21,230 bases of DNA, from NCBI GenBank assembly GCA_002369525.1, contig DFFN01000152.1:1-21230 (forward strand). The letters run 5' to 3'. Position numbers and translations under genes: made by a program. Below the pieces are notes generated by a model, which was given only the letters and a program-made list of their open reading frames with translations, was not told the DNA's origin and made no database searches. This document shows, one piece after another, positions 1 to 7,433 of the stretch; the first letter of the stretch is position 1; each line of letters opens with the position of its first letter. The DNA is from Lachnoclostridium sp. UBA3775 (GTDB lineage Bacteria > Bacillota > Clostridia > Lachnospirales > Lachnospiraceae).

Positions 1-81
1 GCAGGTAACAACCCGATGGTAGGTATGACCGTTTCAACCGCAGTTTCCATCGAAGAGGCTGCAAAGGCAGGAAAGTTCTGA
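1..81 (+). CDS. C-terminal end of an upstream gene, probably a GGGtGRT-family protein (5' truncated)
   Basis: An open frame enters from the left edge and stops with TGA at 79-81, giving the last 26 residues of a protein. The tail contains GNNPMVGMTVSTAVSIEEA. From memory this resembles the C-terminus of the GGGtGRT protein family, whose function is unknown. Members of that family are often encoded next to a NifU-like scaffold gene, which is the arrangement here: nifS and nifU follow directly. The catalytic or binding part, if any, lies outside the window, so the family name rests on 26 residues plus gene context. A strong terminator follows, so this gene is transcribed separately from nifS. 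It could be another protein with a similar glycine-rich tail. Confidence 0.5.
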   Translation, partial: AGNNPMVGMTVSTAVSIEEAAKAGKF

Positions 82-108
82 TAAAACAAAATAAAATCCG
101 GTGATTTT

Positions 109-142
109 AAATGCTGCAGGCGTCCCGGTCTGCAGCATTTTT
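109..142 (+). terminator. Rho-independent terminator after the upstream gene
   Basis: An 11-bp perfect stem, AAATGCTGCAG (109-119) pairing with CTGCAGCATTT (130-140), encloses a 10-base loop and ends in a short run of T. It lies 27 bases after the stop at 81 and before the nifS promoter, so it separates the two transcription units. Confidence 0.85.
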
Positions 143-173
143 AATATAAAACGGGAGCCGCGAAGAAAACCTA

Positions 174-202
174 TTGACATAGTAGGAATTAAGTGATAGA
201 AT
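174..202 (+). promoter_or_regulatory. Sigma-A type promoter of the nifS operon
   Basis: TTGACA at 174-179 is a perfect -35. After a 17-base spacer comes TAGAAT at 197-202, five of six to consensus, with a TG one base upstream of it (194-195), as in an extended -10. Transcription would start near 209, about 43 bases before the nifS start codon. CTAT/ATAG half-sites (171-174 and 179-182) flank the -35; they are too short to call an operator. Confidence 0.8.
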
Positions 203-251
203 ACCTCCTGAAAGAGACCGTTGGTAAAAAAACGGACACAGGAGGTGTTTT

Positions 252-1436
252 ATGATATATGCCGACAATGCTGCCACGACAAAAATGAGCCCGGCAGCCG
301 TGAATGAAATGATCTCGGTGATAAACAGCAATTACGGAAACCCGTCAAGCCTTTATACACTCGGACAGCAGGCCAAGGAGGTGCTTGAGGCTGCGAGAGA
401 GGATGTTGCAGGCGTGATAAATGCCGAGGCAAGGGAAATCTATTTTACATCCGGAGGCAGCGAGGCTGATAATCAGGCGATAATATCGGCTGCCAGGATT
501 GGAGAAAAAAAAGGAAAAAAGCACATAATCTCCACCGCCTTTGAACATCATGCGGTGCTGCATACGCTTAAAAAGCTTGAAAGGGAGGGCTTTGAGATCA
601 CCCTTCTCGACGTTCATGAAAACGGTCTGGTCCGTCCTTCTGAGCTTGAGGCGGCAATAAGGGAAGAAACCTGTCTGGTCACGATAATGTATGCCAACAA
701 CGAGATAGGAACAATACAGCCGATAAGGGAGATAGGAAAAATCTGCCGCGAGCACGGCGTTTTATTCCATACCGATGCGGTGCAGGCGATAGGACACATT
801 CCCGTGGATGTGGTTGCAGACAACATTGACATGCTTTCTTCATCGGCGCATAAATTCCACGGCCCGAAGGGAGTAGGATTCCTGTATGTAAAGAAAGGCA
901 TCAGGCTTTTGAGCCTTATCGAGGGAGGCGCCCAGGAAAGAGGAAAAAGAGCAGGAACCGAAAATGTACCGGGCATTGCTGCCATGGCCGTAGCGATCAA
1001 GGAGGTAGCGGCGGCGCGCGAAAAGAATGCGGAGCATCTTCTTAAAAACAGAAACCGTCTGATACAGGGCCTGTCTGAGATACCTCATTCGGCATTAAAC
1101 GGAGATGCAAAGAACAGGCTTCCCGGAAACGTAAACTTCTGCTTTGAGGGAATAGAAGGAGAGTCGCTTCTCCTCCTTCTTGACGACCGCGGCATTGCTG
1201 CATCGTCAGGCAGCGCATGCACATCCGGTTCGCTCGATCCGAGTCACGTGCTTCTGGCAATAGGACGTGTGCATGATGTGGCACACGGTTCGCTGAGGCT
1301 TTCGATCGGAGAAGATATCACAGAAGAGGAAACAGAATATATCATTAAAAACGTGAAGGAAGTAGTTGAATATCTGAGAGGCTTTTCGCCGATCTGGAGA
1401 GACCTGATGGCAGGCAAGAGGGAATTCATACTCTGA
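252..1436 (+). CDS. nifS: Cysteine desulfurase, NifS/IscS class
   Basis: This 394-residue PLP enzyme takes sulfur from L-cysteine as a protein-bound persulfide, releases alanine, and donates the sulfur to the scaffold encoded next door. The N-terminus MIYADNAATT is typical of the family. Visible landmarks are the cofactor-stacking His in FEHHAVLHT (about 99-100), Asp175 in HTDAVQ, the Schiff-base Lys201 in SSAHKFHGPKG, and the persulfide Cys323 in SSGSACTSGSLDPSH. That long active-site loop is the class I (NifS/IscS) form rather than SufS. The length fits the family. ATG at 252 follows GGAGGTG at 241-247 with good spacing. It is the first gene of an operon with the IscU-type scaffold, a LysR regulator and a peptidase. 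Whether it serves housekeeping clusters or another sulfur use cannot be told from sequence alone. Confidence 0.95.
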   Translation: MIYADNAATTKMSPAAVNEMISVINSNYGNPSSLYTLGQQAKEVLEAAREDVAGVINAEAREIYFTSGGSEADNQAIISAARIGEKKGKKHIISTAFEHHAVLHTLKKLEREGFEITLLDVHENGLVRPSELEAAIREETCLVTIMYANNEIGTIQPIREIGKICREHGVLFHTDAVQAIGHIPVDVVADNIDMLSSSAHKFHGPKGVGFLYVKKGIRLLSLIEGGAQERGKRAGTENVPGIAAMAVAIKEVAAAREKNAEHLLKNRNRLIQGLSEIPHSALNGDAKNRLPGNVNFCFEGIEGESLLLLLDDRGIAASSGSACTSGSLDPSHVLLAIGRVHDVAHGSLRLSIGEDITEEETEYIIKNVKEVVEYLRGFSPIWRDLMAGKREFIL

Positions 1437-1472
1437 CCGGCAGGCATTATTGACAGAAAAGAGGTAAATACG

Positions 1473-1862
1473 ATGGCTTTATACAGTGAAAAAGTAATGG
1501 ATCATTTCAGAAATCCCAGGAATGTCGGGGTTATCGAGGATGCAAACGGCATCGGAGAGGTCGGAAATGCAAAGTGCGGCGATATCATGAAAATGTACCT
1601 TAAGATAGAGGATGACATTATCAAGGACGTAAAATTCGAGACCTTCGGCTGCGGAAGTGCGATCGCATCAAGCTCAATGGCAACCGAAATGATAAAGGGA
1701 CAGCCGGTTGCAGAGGCCGAAAAGCTGACCAATAAGGCTGTTGCGGAGGCACTCGATGGCCTGCCGGACTATAAAATGCACTGTTCGGTGCTTGCCGAGG
1801 AGGCGATAAAATCCGCCCTTGAGGACTATCGTAAGAGATCTGAAAACAAAACGGAGAATTGA
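1473..1862 (+). CDS. nifU: Iron-sulfur cluster scaffold, NifU N-terminal/IscU type
   Basis: A 129-residue single-domain scaffold on which a [2Fe-2S] or [4Fe-4S] cluster is assembled from desulfurase sulfur. The three ligand cysteines are in place: Cys35 in NAKCGD (with the usual Asp37), Cys60 in GCGSAIASSS, and Cys104 in KMHCSVLAEEAI. The start YSEKVMDHFRNPRNVG is characteristic of the clostridial NifU-like group. It lacks the ferredoxin and C-terminal domains of full-length nitrogen-fixation NifU, so it is functionally closer to IscU. The gene starts 36 bases after nifS, with GAGG upstream of the ATG, and its stop lies one base before the next start, so it is surely cotranscribed with nifS and the regulator. 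The desulfurase-scaffold pairing supports the assignment. Confidence 0.93.
   Translation: MALYSEKVMDHFRNPRNVGVIEDANGIGEVGNAKCGDIMKMYLKIEDDIIKDVKFETFGCGSAIASSSMATEMIKGQPVAEAEKLTNKAVAEALDGLPDYKMHCSVLAEEAIKSALEDYRKRSENKTEN
1853..1856 (+). promoter_or_regulatory. Ribosome binding site that fixes the LysR start at 1864
   Basis: GGAG at 1853-1856 lies seven bases before ATG 1864. An in-frame ATG at 1819 would add 15 residues, but it lies inside nifU and gives an N-terminus foreign to LysR proteins. The 1864 start gives the classical MTITQLQYV opening. Confidence 0.7.
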
Positions 1863-1863
1863 C

Positions 1864-2784
1864 ATGACGATCACCCAGCTACAATATGTGACGGCAATTG
1901 CGGAATGCGGATCCTATAACAAGGCGTCCCAGGTGCTCTACGTTGCCCAGCCTTCCCTGACCTCATCCATCAATGAGCTCGAAAAGGAAGTGGGAATTAA
2001 AATCTTCAGCAGGAACGGAAGAGGCGCGGTCCTTACAAACGAAGGCGCGGAGTTTCTTGAATATGCAAAGCAGGTAATATATCAGTATGACAGGCTGCTG
2101 GACAATTTCGGTACCGGCGCGAAGAGAAAGAAAAAGTTCGGTATCTCCACACAGCACTATTCCTTTGCGACCAAGGCCTTTGTCGAGCTTGTAAAGTTCT
2201 ACGGAACCGATGAGTATGAATTTGCGATCAGGGAAACAAAGACCAGAGAGGTTATCGACGATGTTGCGGGACTAAAGAGCGAACTCGGCATTTTATTCTT
2301 AAGCGACTTCAACAGGGCGGTACTTGAGCGTCTGTTTAAAACCAGCCGTCTGGAATTTGTGTCTCTTACGAAGTGCAATGCCTATGTTTACCTCTGGAAG
2401 AATCATCCTCTGGCAAAAAATGAGAGCATAACCCTTGCCGACCTTGCCGACTACCCCTGCCTTATGTTTGAGCAGGGTGAGGACGGATCCTACTATTATT
2501 CCGAGGAGATACTTTCCACCAACGTATATCCGAGGACGATAAAGGCCAATGACAGAGCCACGATGCTGAACCTCATGATAGGTCTTAACGGTTTCACGCT
2601 GTGCTCGGGTATCATCTGCGAGGAGTTAAACGGCGGGGAGTATATTGCCGTACCTTACAAGGAGGACAGTGAAAATCCCAACAGCGTCATGGAAATCGGT
2701 TACATAAAGAAGGAAGGACTCGGGCTTTCGCATATAGGCGAAAAATATATCGAGGAGATAAAAAGATATCTCGGGCTTGAGTGA
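1864..2784 (+). CDS. LysR-type transcriptional regulator
   Basis: A 306-residue protein with a winged helix-turn-helix at about residues 1-60 (MTITQLQYVTAIAECGSYNK, then ASQVLYVAQPSLTSSINELE) and a helix-turn-helix core at about 17-38. A linker leads to a periplasmic-binding-like effector domain from about 90 to the end. Length and layout are standard for the family. The effector is unknown. Its position between cysteine desulfurase/scaffold genes and just upstream of the organosulfur cluster makes control of sulfur acquisition the simplest guess, as with CysB, CysL or YtlI in other bacteria, but this is inference. It begins one base after the nifU stop and its end overlaps or nearly touches the peptidase gene, so it is embedded in the operon. 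This is unusual, since most LysR genes are transcribed divergently from their targets. Confidence 0.9.
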   Translation: MTITQLQYVTAIAECGSYNKASQVLYVAQPSLTSSINELEKEVGIKIFSRNGRGAVLTNEGAEFLEYAKQVIYQYDRLLDNFGTGAKRKKKFGISTQHYSFATKAFVELVKFYGTDEYEFAIRETKTREVIDDVAGLKSELGILFLSDFNRAVLERLFKTSRLEFVSLTKCNAYVYLWKNHPLAKNESITLADLADYPCLMFEQGEDGSYYYSEEILSTNVYPRTIKANDRATMLNLMIGLNGFTLCSGIICEELNGGEYIAVPYKEDSENPNSVMEIGYIKKEGLGLSHIGEKYIEEIKRYLGLE

Positions 2785-2794
2785 GAAATGTGAT

Positions 2795-3898
2795 ATGATC
2801 AACAGGGAAAGACTGATCGGAGAATTTATCGCCCTGACTGAATTTGACTGTGAATCCTTTGCCGAAAAAGAAATCGCGGCATATCTCAGGAAGGAGCTTG
2901 ACGGACTTGGGCTTGAGGTCTTTAGCGACAGCGCAGAGAACATATTTGCTGTTCTTCCGGCAACCCGCGGCTTCGAAAATAAAGAAGCGGTGCTTTTTTC
3001 CGCACATATGGATACCGTTAAACCGGGTATTGGAAAAAAAGCCGTAAGACATGCAGACGGAAGGATCAGTTCGGACGGCACCACGGTTCTGGGCGCCGAT
3101 GATGCGGCAGGGCTTGCGGAAATAGTTGAGGCACTTCGCGCAATAAAGGAGGAAGGACTTCCTCACGGAAGGGTAGAGATCGTATTCTTTGCGGCAGAGG
3201 AACCATACTGCTGGGGAAGCTCGGTCTTTGATCCTTCGGTGATAACGGCAAAGTACGGATATGTGCTCGATCTTACCGGAAAAGTCGGTACGGCTGCGAT
3301 TTCGGCTCCGACGATAATGGGACTTGAGGTAAGCGTTAAGGGAAAAAGCGCACACGCGGGCTTTGAACCGGAGACCGGGATAAATGCTTTAAGCGTCGCA
3401 GCGGCGGCGTTAAGCAAAATACCTGCCGGAAGGACCTTCTCGGACGGTGAAAATGCCACGCTTAATTTCGGAATTGTAAACGGAGGCACCGCCCCGAACA
3501 TAGTTCCGGAAGAGATAAGGCTTTCGGGCGAGATAAGAAGCCTTGATGACGGGGCGGCCGAGAAGCTTTGCAGCGGAACAAAGCAGGTATTTCTTGAGGA
3601 AGCCGGAAAGCTCGGCGCATCCGTGGATTTTAAGGCGGAAAAAAAGGTCAAGGCCTACAGGGTTCCCGAAAACGGGGAAGCAGCTGAAAAATTTATCCGG
3701 GCAGCGAAAAAAACAGGACTGGAGCCTGTCCTGACGGTAACATACGGAGGCAGCGATGCGAACAGGCTCAATGAATGGGGCATACCGTCGATCGTTCTGG
3801 CGAATGCCATGATGAACGTACATACCGTTTCGGAATATACCGAAGAGGAAGAAATGTATGCCGCCGCGAAGCTGGTGCTTTTGCTGATGAACACATAA
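2795..3898 (+). CDS. M20 family zinc metallopeptidase, PepT-like
   Basis: A 367-residue di-zinc exopeptidase/deacylase of family M20 that resembles the PepT-like (YqjE-type) branch. Metal and catalytic residues are visible: His71 and Asp73 in SAHMDTVKPG, the bridging Asp in GADDAAG (about 102-103), the general base Glu135 with Glu136 in FFAAEEPYCWGS, Asp159 in VLDLTG, and the late His in NVHTVSEY. The dimerisation lid lies between, starting near KGKSAHAGFEP. Expected chemistry is cleavage of small peptides or N-acyl amino acids in the cytoplasm; the substrate cannot be named. An alternative TTG start at 2777 would overlap the LysR stop, but it has no ribosome site. ATG 2795 gives MINRERLIGEF, the usual family opening. 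It closes the operon, and a 13-bp terminator overlaps its stop codon. Its place beside sulfur genes allows release of Cys or an S-substituted Cys from a dipeptide or N-acyl precursor. Confidence 0.87.
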   Translation: MINRERLIGEFIALTEFDCESFAEKEIAAYLRKELDGLGLEVFSDSAENIFAVLPATRGFENKEAVLFSAHMDTVKPGIGKKAVRHADGRISSDGTTVLGADDAAGLAEIVEALRAIKEEGLPHGRVEIVFFAAEEPYCWGSSVFDPSVITAKYGYVLDLTGKVGTAAISAPTIMGLEVSVKGKSAHAGFEPETGINALSVAAAALSKIPAGRTFSDGENATLNFGIVNGGTAPNIVPEEIRLSGEIRSLDDGAAEKLCSGTKQVFLEEAGKLGASVDFKAEKKVKAYRVPENGEAAEKFIRAAKKTGLEPVLTVTYGGSDANRLNEWGIPSIVLANAMMNVHTVSEYTEEEEMYAAAKLVLLLMNT

Positions 3899-3936
3899 GC
3901 CGGTTATAGCCAAGAGCTATAACCGGCTATTATTTT
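3898..3936 (+). terminator. Rho-independent terminator of the nifS-nifU-lysR-M20 operon
   Basis: A 13-bp perfect stem, AGCCGGTTATAGC (3898-3910) with GCTATAACCGGCT (3916-3928), closes a five-base loop and is followed by ATTATTTT. It begins on the last base of the peptidase stop codon. Confidence 0.92.
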
Positions 3937-3942
3937 GCCGTA

Positions 3943-3972
3943 TTAGCCAAAAAGCCTGAACTGTGGTATCCT
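3943..3972 (+). promoter_or_regulatory. Weak candidate promoter of the organosulfur cluster
   Basis: The only plausible sites between the terminator and the binding-protein gene are TATCCT at 3967-3972 (four of six to a -10) and TTAGCC at 3943-3948, 18 bases upstream and a poor -35. A promoter with a poor -35 would fit dependence on an activator such as the LysR protein encoded upstream. Two interrupted inverted repeats overlap it: CCTGA/TCAGG (3955-3959, 3977-3981) and GTATCC/GGATAC (3966-3971, 3988-3993). This is a candidate only. Confidence 0.35.
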
Positions 3973-4042
3973 TTAGTCAGGTCAGACGGATACGAAAAAG
4001 TACCGGAAAAGACAAATCAAAATCGAGAAAGGAAGAGTAAAA

Positions 4043-5227
4043 ATGAGACTTAAAAACATTACAAAGAAAGCAGGAGTATTTATCCTCACAGCGGCACTGG
4101 CCGCAGGAATCGCAGGAGGCTGCGGAAAGGAAAGCAGTTCCGGTTCGTCAAGTTCATCGGCCGGCGAATCCTCAAAAAAGACAGAAAACCTCGGAACACT
4201 TAATGTATCGTTCCCTACAGGCAACATCAGAGTTGCAGTAAACATCCTGGCTCTTAAGCTCGGATACTTCGATGAAGAGGGAGTTAAAGTAAACCCCGTG
4301 AACTTAGGCGGAATGAACGCTCTTACGGCAATCAACGAAGGAAACGGACAGCTCGATATCCTGACCGCAGGCTTTGTTCCGGACCTTCAGGCGATCGCTT
4401 CCGGATACGACCTTAAATTCATCGCCGGAACCGCAGTTGAAGGCGGCGCCCTGATAGCAAAGAAAGGAAATGCTGACAAATTCAAGAGCGACTCAACAAA
4501 GATCGATCTTGAAGCTGTTGCGGGAGCACAGCTCGGTTTCGTAAGAAACGAATCGGCATGGGTTGTGGCAAGGCAGTATCTTCTTGACAACGGAATCTCA
4601 AATGACCGTATCAAAGAGATCGAGGATGAAAAGAGCGGAAGCATAAAGTACTATGAAGAGCCCATCAACACCGCACAGGCAGTTCAGAAGGGCGAGATCG
4701 AAGTAGGCTTCCTGCCGATGGAGTTCGCGCTTCTGTATGCAGACGCTTACGATCTTGAGATCATCGTTCCTTCCGGAGAACTTCAGCCCGACTATGTATG
4801 CTGCCGTGAGGTTACTTCGGCAAAGAAGTACAACGAGAACAAGAACGTATTCACCGCATATGAAAAAGCAAGGATCAGAGCTTTCGAGTATTATAAGAAG
4901 GGCGAGAGCGACAACGATGTAAAGAAAAAGGTTGTTGACATCATTGCAGAGTATTCGGGTAAGGAAAAGGACTATGTTGAAACCTATCTTTACGGCGGAG
5001 TTACAAAGTATGCTACCGATCCCAATACAAACGGCATAGTCGCTTATGTTAAGGCAGCCTACAACTCAGGGCTTCTTTCAAGCGCCGCAGTTGATTTCTC
5101 AAGCTACGATATCAAGCAGAATATCGATACCTCGGCATATAAAGAGGCACTTGAATCGCTTATCAAGGATAATCCGGATAACAGCTTCTACAAGAGCCTG
5201 TCGGAACAGTATTCATCGGCAAACTAA
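4043..5227 (+). CDS. ABC transporter solute-binding lipoprotein, SsuA/TauA/NMT1 type
   Basis: A 394-residue extracellular binding protein. Residues 1-26 form a lipoprotein signal peptide: basic start, hydrophobic GVFILTAALAAGIA, then the lipobox AGGC with Cys27 as the lipid anchor. A Ser-rich tether (about 30-45) leads to the binding domain. The start of the domain (NVSFPTGNIRVAVNILALKL, then GYFDEEGV) and the GQLDILTAGFVPDLQA segment are typical of the SsuA/THI5-like group, which binds sulfonates, taurine, nitrate, or thiamine and pyrimidine precursors. The cytoplasmic partners are the ATPase at 7434 and the permease at 8234. The surrounding cysteine enzymes point to a sulfur-containing ligand, but the ligand itself cannot be read from the sequence. 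The ATG is preceded by AAAGGAAG. It is the first gene of the cluster. Confidence 0.9.
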   Translation: MRLKNITKKAGVFILTAALAAGIAGGCGKESSSGSSSSSAGESSKKTENLGTLNVSFPTGNIRVAVNILALKLGYFDEEGVKVNPVNLGGMNALTAINEGNGQLDILTAGFVPDLQAIASGYDLKFIAGTAVEGGALIAKKGNADKFKSDSTKIDLEAVAGAQLGFVRNESAWVVARQYLLDNGISNDRIKEIEDEKSGSIKYYEEPINTAQAVQKGEIEVGFLPMEFALLYADAYDLEIIVPSGELQPDYVCCREVTSAKKYNENKNVFTAYEKARIRAFEYYKKGESDNDVKKKVVDIIAEYSGKEKDYVETYLYGGVTKYATDPNTNGIVAYVKAAYNSGLLSSAAVDFSSYDIKQNIDTSAYKEALESLIKDNPDNSFYKSLSEQYSSAN

Positions 5228-5253
5228 AAATAACAGGATAAAGGAGTAAAAAA

Positions 5254-6477
5254 ATGGCACTTTCATGCGATATAAATTTAAGGCGTGCAAAGACCGGACA
5301 GGACAGAGCGGTTGATTACACCGATCAGGAAGCCGAAGAGCACGCTAAAGAGGTCGGGGTTGACCCAAGACCGAAGGAAACAATTTCGGAAATAGACGAA
5401 AGAGGAGCATTCATCCGTCAGCCAAACGCTTTCATCAAACCCTTCGGAACGAAGGAGGGAGACAACAAGGCGGAGGCGAAAAGATTTGCGATATACTGGG
5501 CGCACGGCTGCAACTGGTCAAACAGGCCGGTTATCGCAAGGGACATTCTGGGACTTCAGGATGTGATCGCGGATGTGACCACGACACACAGCGGGGAAAC
5601 AAACAAGTACGGCCATGGCTTTGCAGATCAGGAAGGACATAAGGATGCCCTCACCGGAGCATATTTCCTGAGCGAGTTTTACAAAAGAGGCAATCCCGAT
5701 TTCAAGGGAAGGGCAACGACACCTGCCTTCGTTGATATCAAGGAAAAGAAAACGGTAAACAACGATTATCACAGGCTGTCAAACTACATCGAGGTTTTCT
5801 TCAGACCTTTCCAGAAACCGGATGCGCCGGATCTCTATCCCGTGCGCTACAGAAAAGAGATAGACGAGCTTAACGACTGGCTTTTCCCTCATGTAAACAA
5901 CGGACATTACCGCATGGCATTCTGCCAGTCCTATGTCGCACATCATGAAGCATACGAAGACTTCTTCGATTCGCTCGAAAAGCTTGACAAGCGACTCGAA
6001 ACAAACCGTTTCCTCTTCGGCGATTATATTACCGATTCGGACATAAGGCTTTATGTTTCGATAGTACGGTGGGAAACATGGTACTATCAGAATGTCGGAC
6101 CCTTAAAGAAAAGGGTTACGGAATATAAGAACCTCTGGGGCTACATCAAGGATCTCTTCGGAGTGCCGGAATTCAAGAAGTACACCTTCTTCGATTTCAG
6201 ATATGACAAGAACGATCATGAAAACCTGATGAAGCCTTACGAAGGAAGAATCGCTCCCCAGGTGCCCTATGAAAAGCTCTGGACCAGCGACGGCGAAAGA
6301 AGAAAACTTTCAAAGACCCCCGATAAGATTTATTTTTCACACCCCGAGGGTGAGAGCGTAGAGGATTACTATACCGAAATCTCCGAAACCATATGGAACA
6401 GCCCCAACGATAAGGACAGGGATCCGTTCAACTACAGGCCGGATTTCGACGTGACGGTAAATCCCATAAAAGAATAA
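5254..6477 (+). CDS. Xi-class glutathione S-transferase-like protein (glutathionyl-hydroquinone reductase fold)
   Basis: A 407-residue protein with a thioredoxin-like N-terminal half and an all-helical GST C-terminal half. Xi-class landmarks are a single active-site Cys86 in HGCNWSNRPVIARDILGLQ (family form CPWAHR), TTPAFVDIK before the G-site, NNGHYRMAFCQSYVAHHEAY (215-234), and DSDIRLYVSIVR plus NLWGYIKDLF (261-302). Known members (E. coli YqjG, PcpF) reduce glutathionyl-hydroquinones through a Cys mixed disulfide. Two departures stand out: CPWA has become CNWS, and the ESSEI-like motif that holds the gamma-Glu of glutathione is here VNNDYHRLSNY (168-178). Clostridia generally do not make glutathione. 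The protein may therefore use another thiol, or cleave an imported S-conjugate. It sits 26 bases after the binding-protein gene with its own AAAGGAG site. The fold is sure; the reaction is not. Confidence 0.82.
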   Translation: MALSCDINLRRAKTGQDRAVDYTDQEAEEHAKEVGVDPRPKETISEIDERGAFIRQPNAFIKPFGTKEGDNKAEAKRFAIYWAHGCNWSNRPVIARDILGLQDVIADVTTTHSGETNKYGHGFADQEGHKDALTGAYFLSEFYKRGNPDFKGRATTPAFVDIKEKKTVNNDYHRLSNYIEVFFRPFQKPDAPDLYPVRYRKEIDELNDWLFPHVNNGHYRMAFCQSYVAHHEAYEDFFDSLEKLDKRLETNRFLFGDYITDSDIRLYVSIVRWETWYYQNVGPLKKRVTEYKNLWGYIKDLFGVPEFKKYTFFDFRYDKNDHENLMKPYEGRIAPQVPYEKLWTSDGERRKLSKTPDKIYFSHPEGESVEDYYTEISETIWNSPNDKDRDPFNYRPDFDVTVNPIKE

Positions 6478-6499
6478 AAAGTATTAACAGAGGCAGGAA

Positions 6500-7432
6500 A
6501 TGAGCAGAAGGCTTTATGAAAACATAGAAGAGCTGACGGGAAAGACACCGATGGTGCATCTGTCAGGCTTTGAAAAAGAAAAAAACGCCAAGGGTAAGAT
6601 TATCGGCAAGCTTGAGTTTTTAAACCCTGCAGGGAGCATTAAAGACAGAGTAGCCTTAGCGATGATAAAAGACGCGGAAGAAAAAGGACTTCTGACTCCT
6701 TCCTCTGTGATCATTGAACCCACAAGCGGCAACACCGGCATCGGCCTTGCCGCTTTTGCTGCGGCAAGAGGCTACAGGGTGGTTCTCACGATGCCCGACA
6801 GCATGAGCATCGAAAGAAGAAGGCTGCTTAAGGCATACGGCGCCGAGCTTGTGCTTACCGACGGAAAGCAGGGAATGAAGGGAGCTATCAGGCGTGCGGC
6901 CGAGCTGTTGAGAGAAATCCCCGGCAGCTTTATCGCAGGACAGTTTACCAATGAGGCAAACCCGAGGGCGCATTACCTTACAACGGGGCCCGAAATCTGG
7001 AAGGACACCGAAGGCGAGGTTGACATACTGGTCGCCGGAATCGGTACGGGCGGCACCATAAGCGGAGCCGGCAAATACTTAAAGGAGAGAAATCCGAAGA
7101 TAAAAATAATCGGTATCGAACCGGAAGCTTCGGCAGTGCTTTCAAAAGGCTTTGCAGGACCTCACGGCATACAGGGCATCGGAGCGGGCTTCGTACCCAA
7201 CACCTTAAATACCATGATCTACGACGAGATAATCACGGTAAGGGATGAGGATGCAATGAGGACACTTAAGCAGGTCGCAAAAAGCGACGGAATACTTGTC
7301 GGAATATCCTCGGGAGCCGCACTTTTTGCAGCGGCAAAGGCAGCCGCAAGAAATACCTCGAGAAGAAAGAATATAGTCGTCATCCTACCGGACGGCGGCA
7401 GCAGATATCTCGGAGGACTTTACGGAGATTAA
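6500..7432 (+). CDS. cysK: Cysteine synthase (O-acetylserine sulfhydrylase), paralogue 1
   Basis: A 310-residue PLP enzyme of fold type II that makes L-cysteine from O-acetylserine and sulfide. Canonical features are Lys48 in NPAGSIKDR as Schiff base, the PTSGNTG substrate loop (74-80), GQFTNEANPRAHY (147-159) for the acceptor carboxylate, the phosphate-binding GTGGT (182-186), QGIGAGFVP, GILVGISSGAA, and the ending PDGGSRYL. Length is normal. The ATG follows AGGCAGGAA. Its stop is one base before the ATPase start, so it is translationally linked to the transporter. No serine acetyltransferase of the CysE type lies in the window, so O-acetylserine must come from elsewhere or from the GNAT at 10107. 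Paralogue 2 at 9181 differs in its pocket. Of the two, this one looks the more orthodox. Confidence 0.92.
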   Translation: MSRRLYENIEELTGKTPMVHLSGFEKEKNAKGKIIGKLEFLNPAGSIKDRVALAMIKDAEEKGLLTPSSVIIEPTSGNTGIGLAAFAAARGYRVVLTMPDSMSIERRRLLKAYGAELVLTDGKQGMKGAIRRAAELLREIPGSFIAGQFTNEANPRAHYLTTGPEIWKDTEGEVDILVAGIGTGGTISGAGKYLKERNPKIKIIGIEPEASAVLSKGFAGPHGIQGIGAGFVPNTLNTMIYDEIITVRDEDAMRTLKQVAKSDGILVGISSGAALFAAAKAAARNTSRRKNIVVILPDGGSRYLGGLYGD

Positions 7433-7433
7433 G

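Noticed and set aside
2687..3355. A 222-codon open frame on the - strand
   Set aside because: It lies opposite the M20 peptidase and LysR genes, which carry complete family motifs. The antisense protein is low in recognisable motifs and rich in Arg, Ser and Phe, as expected of a shadow frame.
3937..4042. SAM (S-box), T-box or cysteine-type leader RNA before the organosulfur cluster
   Set aside because: The gap is 106 bases, with no conserved T-box sequence, no S-box core and no terminator just before the gene.
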